A DNA stretch of 64,000 nucleotides from the NCBI GenBank assembly GCA_041394905.1, contig JAWKHJ010000006.1, positions 124,001 to 188,000 of the forward strand, read 5' to 3'. The translations under genes and the position numbers were made by a program. The notes under the pieces were generated by a model. That model was not told the origin of the DNA and searched no databases. It saw only the letters and a program-made list of their open reading frames with translations. This document shows, in pieces, positions 1-8,694 of this stretch. Source of the DNA: RI-231 sp041394905. GTDB taxonomy: Bacteria > Acidobacteriota > Terriglobia > Bryobacterales > UBA6623. Positions within the stretch are counted from its first letter, which is position 1. Every line of letters starts with the position of its first letter.

Positions 1-756
1 CCGCTCTCCGGCGGCGAGAACGCGGCGGCGCTCGCGGCGGCGTTCAACGCGCAGATCGCGGCCAATCCGCAACTCGCCGGCAAGGTCGGGTTCGTCGACC
101 AGGGCGGCGCGCTGCAACTCGAAGTCCGCGACACAGCCGGCACGGGTTTCTCGTTCTCGCAGACGGTCAGCGGCGCTGTTGTCACAGGTCTAGAAGGGGG
201 CGGGGAAGCCGGCGGCTACTCCGCCAAGGAGATCGCAGCTGCGCTCAACGACGCAGTGACGGCGCGGCCCGAGCTTGCCAACGCCGGCGTACGCTTCGAT
301 GTACGCGACGGCGAGGTGACGCTCGACAGCGAGCTCGACATCAACGTCCATGTCATCGACTTCGATCGCGGCACGGGCTTTTCGAGCGGCTTGGCCGGGG
401 TTCACCGCATCGGCGGACGAGATTCGGCAAACGTCTTCGCCGCTCTCGAAGATCTGGCCGCGGCCCTGAAGGCCGATGATGTCGAGGGCGTCAAAATCCA
501 GACATCCCGGCTTCAGCAGGCCGTCGACCACGTCAGTGGCGCACAGGCGTTCTACGGCGCCACTCTGCGCCAAGTCGAGCTTACGCTCAACACCTTGGCG
601 GACCTCGACGTCGTCCACCAGGAGCGGCTCTCGCAGCACCGCGACGCGGACGTGCTCGACTCCATCGCGACCTTACAAGCTTCCACTTCCGCCGAGCAGT
701 TCGCCATCCAGGTGGCGGCGCGCAAGCGCCAGACGATCCTCGACGTACTGGCCTGA
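1..756 (+). CDS. flgL: Flagellar hook-associated protein 3 (FlgL-like), C-terminal part
   Basis: The reading frame is open from the first base of the window and ends in TGA at 754-756, so the N-terminus lies outside. The visible 251 residues end with a long helical segment (about residues 150-251) rich in Leu, Ala and Gln, closing on the sequence TILDVLA. This matches the flagellin/FlgL C-terminal D0-D1 helices, where a terminal hydrophobic heptad packs against the N-terminal helix. FlgL forms the junction between hook and filament and is exported by the flagellar type III system. The first 150 residues look like the variable surface domain. No other flagellar gene is visible downstream; the next gene is a sugar kinase. 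A flagellin-like protein is the alternative, but the long inserted domain and the lone position at the end of a cluster favour FlgL. Confidence 0.7.
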   Translation, partial: PLSGGENAAALAAAFNAQIAANPQLAGKVGFVDQGGALQLEVRDTAGTGFSFSQTVSGAVVTGLEGGGEAGGYSAKEIAAALNDAVTARPELANAGVRFDVRDGEVTLDSELDINVHVIDFDRGTGFSSGLAGVHRIGGRDSANVFAALEDLAAALKADDVEGVKIQTSRLQQAVDHVSGAQAFYGATLRQVELTLNTLADLDVVHQERLSQHRDADVLDSIATLQASTSAEQFAIQVAARKRQTILDVLA

Positions 757-786
757 GTCCATCCCAGCGTCCGGCTACACTGGAGC

Positions 787-1654
787 GTGGCCCAAGACGC
801 CCCCACTGGACTTTTCGTCGGCTTGAGCACGCTCGACTTCGTGTTCGGCGTGGAGGGCTTCCCGAAGCGCAATACGAAGAACATCGTCGCCGAGATGGGC
901 CTTTTCGCCGGTGGACCCGCGGCCAATGCGGCAGTCGCGTTCGCAGCCCTGGGCGGCCGTGCACGGCTCGAAACGGTGATTGGACTTCACCCCCTGGGCA
1001 GCGCGATTCGCGACGACCTCGAACGCCACGGAGTGGAACCGATCGACCGAGCGCCCGAACACGCGGGGCTGCCGCCGCTCGCCTCCATCCTGGTTAGCCG
1101 TCCCGGCGGCGATCGCACTGCGGTCTCGACTGCCTCGACGGGGCTGCCTGAGACCGAGTTCGATCCGCGCGATTTCGAGCCGAAGCCGGACGTGGTGTTG
1201 ATCGACGCGCATTTGACGGCGCAGTGCGTGGCGGCGGCCCGCCACGCGAAAGCGCTGGGCGTGCCGGTGGTCTATGACGCTGGGCACTGGAAGCCCGGTC
1301 TCGAGGTGGTCTGCGAGTCGGTCGACTATGCCATCTGCTCGGAGACGTTCTTCCCTCCGGGATGCCAAAGCGGGAAGAGACCTTCGCCTGGCTTGCGGGC
1401 AGGGCGTACCCTATCGCGCCATCACACGCGGCGAAGCTTCCCATTCAGTATTGGCAGGGCCCGGACGGGGCGGGCGGATCGCGGTCGAAACCATCGAAGC
1501 GGCGGACACCCTCGGCGCGGGCGACTTCCACGCGGGGCTTTCAGCTTTGCGTTGGCCGCCGGCGCTAGCTTTACGGACGCTCTCCCGCGGTGCGCGCGTG
1601 GCGACCTTGTCGTGCCGCAGCTTCGGAACGCGCGCTTGGCTCTCATCGCTATAG
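787..1654 (+). CDS. PfkB-family sugar kinase, broken by several frameshifts
   Basis: This is a ribokinase/fructokinase-superfamily protein that phosphorylates a sugar or nucleoside with ATP. From a GTG at 787 the first frame gives a typical N-terminus with the substrate-binding motif GGPAANAAVAFAALGG at about residues 43-58. The C-terminal signature DTLGAGDFHAG, holding the catalytic Asp and the anion hole, is at about 1505-1540 but in a different frame. At least four frame changes are needed (near 1360, 1400, 1545 and 1600) to join the parts, ending at the TAG at 1652-1654. The motifs are intact, so sequencing indels are more likely than decay. It lies 30 bases after flgL on the same strand. 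The substrate cannot be told from the sequence. Confidence 0.75.
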
Positions 1655-1683
1655 CGCGGCGCTCGCGCTCACGGGCATCAGCC

Positions 1684-1966
1684 TTAGTCGCTGATCCGGC
1701 GCTTGCTGGCGCCTCCTCCGATCAAGCCTAGGTCGATGAGAGCGGCAACGATCACCACGACCATTTGCAGTCGGCGATTTCTCCTCGGGTGTTCATCGCC
1801 CAGGCATAGGCCAGAGTCGTCCATGGCAGGAACAGCCATCCCAGCGAGTGGCAACAGCAGCGAGTCGCCGAACGCGCGGCCAAGGTAGTCGGGAGAACAT
1901 CGCCATGGCGATCATGGCGATTCGCGGACCGATGAAAAGGATGAGCAGAATGGCGCAGCAGGGCAT
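1684..1966 (-). CDS. Small membrane protein (about 94 aa), frameshifted
   Basis: The gene starts at ATG 1966 (MPCCAILLILFIGPR) after a good ribosome binding site, GGAGAGG, read on the minus strand. The first hydrophobic helix runs to about residue 24, after which the frame is lost. Restoring the frame gives a second hydrophobic stretch, with the reading near WLFLPWTTLAYAW in one frame. The tail MVVVIVAALIDLGLIGGGAS ends at TAA (1684-1686). At least two indels are needed. The pattern of two short membrane segments around a Pro/Trp-rich linker is seen in small uncharacterised acidobacterial and actinobacterial membrane proteins. The function is unknown. Start and reading direction are well supported; the internal protein sequence is not. 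Confidence 0.5.
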
Positions 1967-2059
1967 GGGAACCTCTCCTTGCTTAGACCTCCCTACTGTA
2001 GTGGGTGTTGCAACCTTCCGCGCAACCCGACCCGTCGCCTGCTCTGCTAACAATGGAGT

Positions 2060-2710
2060 ATGTCGACGGTCGAAGCCACTTCACACCACGCTGCAGCGCC
2101 TGCCTGCCCGGGGCGAGAGTTCAGCCGTGAGGCGATTGACGCAATCCTCGACGAAGCATTCCTGTGCCACATCGCGTTTCTCGACGACGAAGGGCGGCCC
2201 GCGCGCTCATCCCGACATTCGGGCGGCGTGAGGGCGACTGGCTTTACGTCCACGGCTCGAACAAGAACCGTGCGCTGCGGGCGATGATCGGCGGCGACGC
2301 TTGCTTGGGCGGCGTCATGCTGCTCGACGGCTTCGTCTAGCGCGCTCGACCTTCCACCATTCGTTCAACTATCGTTCCGTAATCGTTTACGGACAAGGCG
2401 AAGAAGGTGACCGACGCGGACGAAAAGCTGCGGGCGGTCAACTGCATTACCGACCACATTGCGCCCGGACGGCGTACGGCCGAAGCGCGGACATAACGAA
2501 AAAGAGCTACAGTGCGACTGGTCGTGCGTCTCTCGCTGCTGAGTGCTCCGCGAAGGTCGCACCGGCGGCGAGCGACGACGCGGAGGACATGGATTGGCCA
2601 GTGTGGGCGGGCGTCCTGCCAGTGAAGACGGTCTATGGACCGCCCGAGCCCGCGAGCGACCTCGAGCCCGGTAGGCCTCCGCGGTGGTCACGGATTACAA
2701 ACGTCCGTAG
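2060..2710 (+). CDS. Pyridoxamine 5'-phosphate oxidase-family flavoprotein, frameshifted
   Basis: The protein resembles the FMN-binding split-barrel family that includes NimA-type nitroreductases. It starts at ATG 2060; REAIDAILDEAFLCHIAFLD is the typical first strand. It then needs a frame change near 2205 to give LIPTFGRREGDWLYVHGS, and others near 2340, 2380 and 2480. LARSTFHHSFNYRSVIVYG, the most conserved block of the family, is at about 2343-2395. The C-terminal block DWPVWAGVLPVKTVYG is at about 2590-2640 and the protein ends VTDYKRP at TAG 2708-2710. All blocks occur in the right order, so one gene of about 215 residues is present. Its 3' end overlaps the 3' end of the convergent isomerase gene by about 16 bases. 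The cofactor and substrate are inferred from the family only. Confidence 0.75.
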
Positions 2711-3602
2711 GGCTCGGTCAGGCGGTAATTTCTTTCCAATTCTTCAGGCAGAGCTCGGCCGTCTGCAATCTCCGGATAGCGGCTGCCCTCTTGCTCGATC
2801 AGGTAATACTCCACTCCGCCGACTTTTTCCGCCGCCGCGACGATCTCCTTCCACGGCGCGACGCCTTCGCCCACCAGCACGCGGAAGCCTTTCTCCTGCT
2901 CGGTTCGCCCGGGGCCAGTCCTTGCAGTGCATGCTGCGGATGCGGCCAGGGTTCGCGTCGATCCAAGCCACGGGGTCCTTGCCCATCTCGACGCAGGTGC
3001 CCACGTCAGCTGCAACGTGACACCCTCGGGCGTGCCGCCGCCAGGATGTCCATCGCCGTTGGCCGCCGCCCAGGTCTTCCCACTCCGACGCGTGGTTGTG
3101 ATAGCCAGCCCGCAGCCCTTCGGCCGCAAACTGCTCGTGCGCCTGGGTGAGTGTCGCGGCGACCTGCTTCCAGCCGTCGGCGCTGTCGAGCTTCTTTCCC
3201 GGGCTCGCCATCACTGCCGTCCCGCTCCCCAGAATCTTGTTGAGCGCGATCGCCCGCGCGGTTGTCCGGCTCGAAGGCGCGCGCCGGGCTGTGCAGCGAG
3301 CGGCATTCCAACTGACTTGTCAGATGCTCCCGGACTTGCTTGGCGTAGTCGTCGGTCCACTCGAAGTACGGAGAATAAAGCTCGACGATCTCGTAGCCCA
3401 TGTCGGCCACGGCCGCAATCGTCCCCATCAGATCCTTTTTCGACCACTCGCGCACCGAATAGAGCTCCAAGCCCGACCGGTTTGTGCGCGGAGGGCGCAG
3501 CGGCGACTTCGGCCGCAGCCAGTTCCAGCGCCGCCTCCTGCTTGAACTGGCAGGCGGCAAAGAAGCAGCCCGCGGCAGCGGCGAAAAGCGACGGCGTTGC
3601 AT
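2695..3602 (-). CDS. Sugar phosphate isomerase/epimerase-like TIM-barrel lipoprotein, frameshifted
   Basis: This is an AP-endonuclease-2/xylose-isomerase-like TIM-barrel protein. It starts at ATG 3602; after a frame change within the first few codons the N-terminus reads LFAAAAGCFFAAC, which resembles a lipoprotein signal with lipobox. The barrel then reads LELYSVREW, MGYEIVELYSPYFEWTDDYA and, in another frame, AGYHNHASEWE and DVGTCVEMGKDPVAWID. It ends LIEQEGSRYPEIADGRALPE to the stop at 2695. The His/Glu pair of HNHASEWE and the Asp of DVGT are the usual metal ligands of the fold. At least three indels are needed. It may follow the TIGR03790 gene in one transcript (gap 26 bases). The sugar substrate is unknown. 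Confidence 0.7.
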
Positions 3603-3628
3603 CGAGGGCAAGGGTAGCACTTTTGCCT

Positions 3629-4741
3629 CTAAGGCTTGCCCAAACTGCACAGCGGATCGCCCGCCATCACGTTCATCCAGCTCAAGTAGGGCACCGACAA
3701 GTAGAAGCTTTCGGCCAGCGTGCGCCTCGTAGTATGCCGGAAGAGGTATTCTGGCCGAGGCGTTCCTTGTAGGAAAGGCTCGTCGACGTGGCCGGTCGCC
3801 GCACTGGCGCCCTGCCGAATCAGATCGCCCGTCAACGCCTGTGGCGATTTCGCCCAGTAGGTCTCCTTCATCGACCACGGCGCGGGCCGCCAATCGTCCG
3901 GGGGCGGCTCGAAGGTGCGGCCGTCGGTCGAGACGAATTCCGTGGCGACCGCGCCCGGCAGCCATTCGAACTTCACGTCGCGTAGGCGCTGCTTCTGGCG
4001 CGGCTCGTCGTTGCTGCCCCACGAGGCGTAGCCGATCACGCCGCGGGCCTCTGTCAGAACCGTGGTCGTGTTTTCTACCATCACGCGGTTCTGCGGCAAG
4101 GCGCGGGCCGCGGCTTGCATCCATTGGTCGCCCGGACCGGAATTGCTGCGGCTCAAGTCGAAGACGAAGAAGCCTCGATTCTTGGCCTCGAGGCAGCGGT
4201 CGATCATGCCGCGTACGTCATCGAAGCTGAACGCGGTCAGGCGCGTCACCAGAAAGATGCGGTGTTTGGCGACGTCGAAGCTCTCGCGGTAGCGGCCGAA
4301 GAAGGGGTTCTGCAGCGGGCCCTCGAGCGGATGCTCCTCATGGTCCATTAGCCGCGGCAGCAGCGTAAGCTCGGAGTCGACCGAAGCGCCATCGCTCTGC
4401 GCCCCCCCGCTCTTACCTGTGATGCGCAGCGGTACGCCTTTCGTCGTCGCCAGAATGTGGATCTTGCGCCTTTCGTCGAGCGGAATCGGCAGCAGGCAGT
4501 TCCAAACGGCCCTCTCCACGTACTGCTCATAGATCTCGCGGCCGATCGTCTCCTCCGCCGGCGCGCGGATCTCGCACAGGTTCTGCTTCGGAACATCGCG
4601 GCGGCGCTGGTAATATTCGCCAATCTCACGTGAGATACGCGACTCCGTGTTGACGATCAGCAGCACGTTCTCGCCTGTGTCCGCTTGGAGAAGCGAACCG
4701 GCGCACACGAGCAGCGCAACGGCAAAACGCATGTTCAACAT
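3629..4741 (-). CDS. TIGR03790 family secreted protein
   Basis: The frame is intact, about 370 residues. The likely start is ATG 4741 (MLNMRFAVALLVCAG) or ATG 4732; both give a signal peptide cleaved near LLQADTG. The reading frame continues upstream to 4807, but those residues are not signal-like. The body begins ENVLLIVNTESRISREIGEYYQ and contains VPLRITG, RIFLVTRLTAFSFDDVRGMID and GYASWGSNDE. This is the pattern of TIGR03790, a family of unknown function found in Acidobacteria, Planctomycetes and Myxobacteria, often with conserved Tyr, Arg and Gly in the first 60 residues. No enzyme motif is recognised. It is divergent from the fructokinase gene, whose ATG lies 61 bases away, so the two probably share a promoter region. 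Confidence 0.75.
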   Translation of the reverse strand: MLNMRFAVALLVCAGSLLQADTGENVLLIVNTESRISREIGEYYQRRRDVPKQNLCEIRAPAEETIGREIYEQYVERAVWNCLLPIPLDERRKIHILATTKGVPLRITGKSGGAQSDGASVDSELTLLPRLMDHEEHPLEGPLQNPFFGRYRESFDVAKHRIFLVTRLTAFSFDDVRGMIDRCLEAKNRGFFVFDLSRSNSGPGDQWMQAAARALPQNRVMVENTTTVLTEARGVIGYASWGSNDEPRQKQRLRDVKFEWLPGAVATEFVSTDGRTFEPPPDDWRPAPWSMKETYWAKSPQALTGDLIRQGASAATGHVDEPFLQGTPRPEYLFRHTTRRTLAESFYLSVPYLSWMNVMAGDPLCSLGKP

Positions 4742-4801
4742 GATAGGCGAGGCGCCGGAACGGTTCGCCAATTCAGCCAGTCGATTAGGATTACCTATGA
4801 G

Positions 4802-5683
4802 ATGCACATTGCTGTGATTGGCGAGATCCTGTGGGATGTTTTCGACGATGAGGAGCGTTTAGGCGGCGCGCCGTTCAATTTTGCGGCGCACACAGCGCAG
4901 CTTGGCTCTAAGGTGACGTTCCTCAGCGCCGTCGCCGATGATGCCCGCGGAGCCGCCGCGCGTGCGCAAGCGCGTGAGCTTGGCCTCGACGGTCCGTACC
5001 TGCAGACTGTCGATGCGCCTCCTACCGGCCATGTCAGCGTCCAACTGGACGACGGCCAGCCTGATTATGAGATCCATCGTCCGGCTGCGTATGATGCGCT
5101 TGCGCTCGATGCGGACGATCTCGATGCTCTGGCGGCTTCGGCGCCGGACTGGCTCTATTTCGGCACACTGTTCGCGCATTTGCCGGCGCCGCGCGCGCAA
5201 CTCGAGCGGCTGCTTGAAGCGCTACCGAAGGCCAAACGGTTTTATGACGTGAATCTGCGCAAGGACTCCTGGTCCGAGCCCCTGCTGCTCACGCTGCTTT
5301 CGCGAGCCCAGGTGCTCAAGATCAATGAAGACGAAGCCCGCCGACTCGAAGAGCTGTTCGGCGGACCGGGACGTACCTTGGAGCACTTCGCCGCTTGGGC
5401 CGCGCGCAAATGGAGGCTCGAGTCTGTCGCGATCACGCGCGGAGCCGATGGCTGTTCGCTCTTCCATGACGGCTGCTGGGTCGAAGCGCCGAGCGTTGCA
5501 GTCGAATTGGTCGACGCAGTTGGCGCCGGAGATGCGTTCTCGGCGGGCTTGCTCTACGGGCTGAGCCAGGGCTGGCCGGCGGAGAAGGCGGGCGCGTTCG
5601 CGAACCGCGTCGGCGCTCTCGTCGCCTCGCGCCCGGGCGCTGTTCCACGCTGGCGGGCCGAGGAAGCTTGGGCTCTCGGCTGA
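4802..5683 (+). CDS. Fructokinase (PfkB family)
   Basis: The frame is intact, 293 residues, starting at ATG 4802 just after an AGGA box. The N-terminus HIAVIGEILWDVFDDEERLG followed by GGAPFNFAAHTAQLG is the classic fructokinase pattern, with the GEILWD and GGAPFN motifs. FYDVNLRKDSW is at about residues 148-158. The C-terminal ATP/anion-hole motif DAVGAGDAFSAG carries the catalytic Asp at about residue 242. The enzyme transfers phosphate from ATP to fructose to give fructose 6-phosphate. That fits the sucrose-phosphate synthase and sucrose synthase genes at the right end of the window, although they are 54 kb away. Substrate assignment rests on similarity to bacterial and plant fructokinases; a related hexose is possible. 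Confidence 0.85.
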   Translation: MHIAVIGEILWDVFDDEERLGGAPFNFAAHTAQLGSKVTFLSAVADDARGAAARAQARELGLDGPYLQTVDAPPTGHVSVQLDDGQPDYEIHRPAAYDALALDADDLDALAASAPDWLYFGTLFAHLPAPRAQLERLLEALPKAKRFYDVNLRKDSWSEPLLLTLLSRAQVLKINEDEARRLEELFGGPGRTLEHFAAWAARKWRLESVAITRGADGCSLFHDGCWVEAPSVAVELVDAVGAGDAFSAGLLYGLSQGWPAEKAGAFANRVGALVASRPGAVPRWRAEEAWALG

Positions 5684-5690
5684 GCGTGGC

Positions 5691-6140
5691 TTAGAATTCT
5701 TTCGGCGGCAGCGCCGCAACGTTCAGCCAGTAGCTCTGTATACCCTCGATCACACTCTCGAACTGGTCGAAGTCGATCGGCTTGGCCACGTAGGTGCTGC
5801 AGCGCAGCTTGTACATCTCGAGCAAGTCCGCGTCGGATTTCGACGTCGTCAGGATGACCACCGGCAACGTGCGCAGGCGCTCGTCCTTGGCGATTGCTTC
5901 CATCACCTGCCGTCCATCCATGCGCGGCATGTTCAAGTCGAGCAAGATCAAGTCCGGCACGGGCGCGTCTTCGTACCCGCCTTCCCGCCGCAGGAACGCC
6001 ATGCACTCGCAGCCGTTCGCCACGTGGTGCAGTGTCACGGGCAGCTTGGCGCGCTCGAAGCCTCGCCGCGTCAAGTAGACGTCGTCCTCGTTGTCCTCGA
6101 CCAGGAGGATGTCGGCCAGACGCCGTTGAGTCATAGTCAC
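5691..6140 (-). CDS. Single-domain response regulator (Rcp1/CheY type)
   Basis: The 149-residue receiver domain has no output domain. It shows the acidic pocket ILLVEDNEDD (residues 11-20), the phospho-acceptor Asp68 in LILLDLNMP, Thr98 in VVILTTS and Lys120 in VAKPID. The form VEDNEDDVYLTRRGFE and the LNMPRMDG block are typical of the Rcp1 group that partners PAS/phytochrome-type kinases. Its ATG overlaps the stop of the upstream kinase (ATGA at 6137-6140), so the two are translationally coupled and very probably cognate. The protein presumably acts by docking to another protein or by feeding a phosphorelay, because no DNA-binding domain is present. Confidence 0.9.
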   Translation of the reverse strand: MTMTQRRLADILLVEDNEDDVYLTRRGFERAKLPVTLHHVANGCECMAFLRREGGYEDAPVPDLILLDLNMPRMDGRQVMEAIAKDERLRTLPVVILTTSKSDADLLEMYKLRCSTYVAKPIDFDQFESVIEGIQSYWLNVAALPPKEF

Positions 6141-7639
6141 TCTTGGTCTCCGCGGTCAGTGGCGGAGGAGGTCTCGTTAGCCGTCGCTCCGGCGTGAGCA
6201 CCGTCGAGCTCTGCCGGCTTCGGCAGTGTGAATAGGAAGGAACTGCCTCTCCCTACGTCCCCTTCCACCCAAATCTTGCCGCCATAGCGGGTCACGATCC
6301 GGCGACAAAGGGATAGACCGATGCCCGTTCCCGGGTAATCGCTCGCCGCATGCAGCCGCTGAAAGACTTCGAATATCCTGTCGCCGTATTCCGGCGCAAT
6401 GCCAATCCCGTTGTCCTTCACCCGAAATCGCCACACGTCGTCTTCCTGCACGTAGGAGACGTGTATACGCGGAGCGGCCTCGGTGCGGTACTTGATCGCA
6501 TTGTCGATCAGGTTTTCCAGCAGGCTGCCCAAATGGAACGGATTGCCCGTCACCATGGGCAGAGGGTCTTTGGTCACCTGTGCGCCGCTCTCCTGGATGG
6601 CCGCGTGTAGGGCGTCGAGCGAACGTTCGAACACTTCGTTCATGTCTACTGGCCCGATTGAGCACTCACGCGATTCCACGCGGGAGAACTCGAGCAGATC
6701 TTGAATGAGCTCTTGCAGGCGCGTTGCTCCACGGATGATCCGCCGAATGTAGTCCTCCGCCTGAGCGTCGAGTCGCCCGCCATAGTCGATCTGCAGAAAC
6801 TGCGCAAAGCCCGCGATCGCCCGCAAGGGCGTCTGCAGGTCATGGGAGGCGACATAGGCAAACTGCTGCAGGTCGCGGTTGCTGCGTTCGAGCGCCTCCT
6901 TGGCCCTCCTGAGGTCGGCGGAACGCTCCTCCACGCGGCGCTCGAGCTCCTCGGCCATCCGCTGGCGCTCTGCGTCGATACGCTTCTTATCCGTGATGTC
7001 GCGCCCGATCGTGGCGATGCCCGTCATCTTGCCTATGGAGTCGATGATGGGCGAAGCCGTGAGCGCAACGTCAAGCCTCGAACCGTCCTTGCAGATGCGT
7101 GTGGTTTCGCACTGGATGACGGTCTCTCCAGCCCTCAGCTTCTGCTTCAGGCCCGAACATTCATCCCCATGGTTACTCGGTACGACAGCCGAGTAGGGTT
7201 TGCCGATCATCTCCTCCGACATGTAGCCGTAAAGACTCTCAGCGCCGCGGTTCCAATGTGTCACGATTCCGTCCAGCGTCTGGCTGATGATTGCGTCCCC
7301 GGACCAGTTCACGATGCCGGCTAGGCATTCGCGTTCGGCGCGCTCCGTCAATGCTTTCGCGCAGGGGTAGGCCGGCGCCCAAATCGCAAATAGGGAACGG
7401 GCAAGCAGGTCATGCCATGCCGTCGGCTGGTCGATCATCGCTCCCAGCAGCGCCAGCAAGGAGCAAATCGCTGCTACGATCCACACCCACTTCGAGCTCC
7501 GCGCCGCATAGGCGAATGCCACCGCCGTGGCGTACGCAATGGTGGACGGAACGCCGAGCTCGATCTGGCGCCAGAACGCGAGCGCCGCGATCGCGAATGC
7601 GACCGCGAGCAGCAGAGGACGACTTGTCAATATCCGCAC
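6137..7639 (-). CDS. PAS-domain sensor histidine kinase
   Basis: This 500-residue membrane kinase has hydrophobic segments at about 7-22, 33-46 and 51-68, and a weaker one at 82-95. A PAS domain spans about 105-218 (GDAIISQTLDGIVTHWNRGAE). A coiled linker (222-256) precedes the HisKA domain, with phospho-acceptor His266 in AYVASHDLQTPLRAI. The HATPase domain has the N box LLENLIDNAIKYR (373-385), G1 DNGIGI (409-414) and G2 GTGIGLSL (437-444). The H box and HATPase most resemble the cyanobacterial phytochrome-type kinases, but no GAF/PHY chromophore domain is present. The signal is unknown; the PAS domain might bind a small ligand or flavin. It is paired with the response regulator that follows. 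Confidence 0.9.
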   Translation of the reverse strand: MRILTSRPLLLAVAFAIAALAFWRQIELGVPSTIAYATAVAFAYAARSSKWVWIVAAICSLLALLGAMIDQPTAWHDLLARSLFAIWAPAYPCAKALTERAERECLAGIVNWSGDAIISQTLDGIVTHWNRGAESLYGYMSEEMIGKPYSAVVPSNHGDECSGLKQKLRAGETVIQCETTRICKDGSRLDVALTASPIIDSIGKMTGIATIGRDITDKKRIDAERQRMAEELERRVEERSADLRRAKEALERSNRDLQQFAYVASHDLQTPLRAIAGFAQFLQIDYGGRLDAQAEDYIRRIIRGATRLQELIQDLLEFSRVESRECSIGPVDMNEVFERSLDALHAAIQESGAQVTKDPLPMVTGNPFHLGSLLENLIDNAIKYRTEAAPRIHVSYVQEDDVWRFRVKDNGIGIAPEYGDRIFEVFQRLHAASDYPGTGIGLSLCRRIVTRYGGKIWVEGDVGRGSSFLFTLPKPAELDGAHAGATANETSSATDRGDQE

Positions 7640-7729
7640 GGGCTGTTAAGCCTTTCATCGGCGGATTGGGAGCATTGCTCCAATGATTTGGGACTGTTGG
7701 GGGAAATCACCCGGAGCGGGGTGTGCTTT

Positions 7730-8581
7730 CTACCACGCGATGCGTGAGGGCAGGTACTTGTCGATCAAGCCCAGGTAGTAGCTCTTGAGCTCTGCCACGT
7801 TCGGCGCTGCGTCGCTCTTCGAGTACAAATCATACCCGTTGAACTCCCGCACCCAGTGCAGCTTCGTCGCGTCCGAGCCGTCCATGAAGCGCATGTACGC
7901 CTCTTCGCGGTGCCAGGGGTAGAACGAGTGGTAGCGCAGCATCGCCAGCCCCTCGGCCGGCAGCTTCGACTCGCGCATCACCTGATAGACGTACTCGTCG
8001 TGCCCCCACGAGATCAGCAGGTTGTCCATCCCGCAGCTTTCGTCGTAAATGCCAAGCTCGCTCGACAGCAACGGGTCGCGGCTATCCGGGTTCGCCTCGA
8101 AGTACTCCGGGTAGACGATCTTATCCGAGAAGCGGCAGCCGACCGGAAAAGTGTCGCCCACCACCGCCCATTGCGGCTCGCCATAGAAGCACAGCATCTT
8201 GCCCGAGTCGTGGATTAGGCCGACGAGCTGCATCCAGTCCGGGCGCCCGTCGGCGCGCATCTTCTCCGCCGTTTGCAGCGCGTGCGCAATCTGCGGCAAG
8301 TCGGTGTCGGGGTCCGAGTCGTCGACGAGCTCATTGAGCTGCTCGAGCGCCTCCCACATCGTGGTCGACTCGCGCCGCCCGGGCGTATATTCCTCGCGCT
8401 TGCTCTGCACGAACGCCAGCGTCTGCCCGGCATGATTCTGGCGATACAGCTCCTTCACCCCTTCCGGCGCGTCATCGTAGGATCGAAACTCGTCTTGCGC
8501 CTTGTCCTGCCGATAGCGGCTGCGGACGAAGTCGTCCCATTCCTCGACGGAGTTGAGAGGCGAAGTAGGCAGGACGTGCAT
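7730..8581 (-). CDS. myo-Inositol oxygenase (MIOX)
   Basis: The 283-residue protein is intact. It belongs to the mixed-valent di-iron oxygenase family that cleaves myo-inositol with O2 to D-glucuronate (EC 1.13.99.1). All six metal ligands can be placed: His100 (PQIAHALQTAE), His124 and Asp125 (LIHDSGK), His194 (SWGHDEYVY), His218 (RYHSFYPWH) and Asp251 (FNGYDLYSK). These fall at nearly the same positions as in the mammalian enzyme (98, 123, 124, 194, 220, 253). The N-terminal block EFRSYDDAP and QTLAFVQSKREEY are also family hallmarks. No inositol transporter, uronate isomerase or iol gene lies beside it. It is divergent from the DUF1223 gene. Confidence 0.93.
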   Translation of the reverse strand: MHVLPTSPLNSVEEWDDFVRSRYRQDKAQDEFRSYDDAPEGVKELYRQNHAGQTLAFVQSKREEYTPGRRESTTMWEALEQLNELVDDSDPDTDLPQIAHALQTAEKMRADGRPDWMQLVGLIHDSGKMLCFYGEPQWAVVGDTFPVGCRFSDKIVYPEYFEANPDSRDPLLSSELGIYDESCGMDNLLISWGHDEYVYQVMRESKLPAEGLAMLRYHSFYPWHREEAYMRFMDGSDATKLHWVREFNGYDLYSKSDAAPNVAELKSYYLGLIDKYLPSRIAW

Positions 8582-8694
8582 GGTCAGAACCTCCGCGGGC
8601 GGCGGCGAACGTGCGGCCGCGCACTGCGGACGCTTCTAATCGCGAGTATAACTCCGGTCCGGGCAAAAGCGAAGAATCTGGCAAGGCAGTCATA

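Noticed and set aside
6137..7639. Phytochrome photoreceptor
   Set aside because: The kinase core is phytochrome-like, but no GAF/PHY domain or chromophore Cys is present; only PAS and membrane segments.
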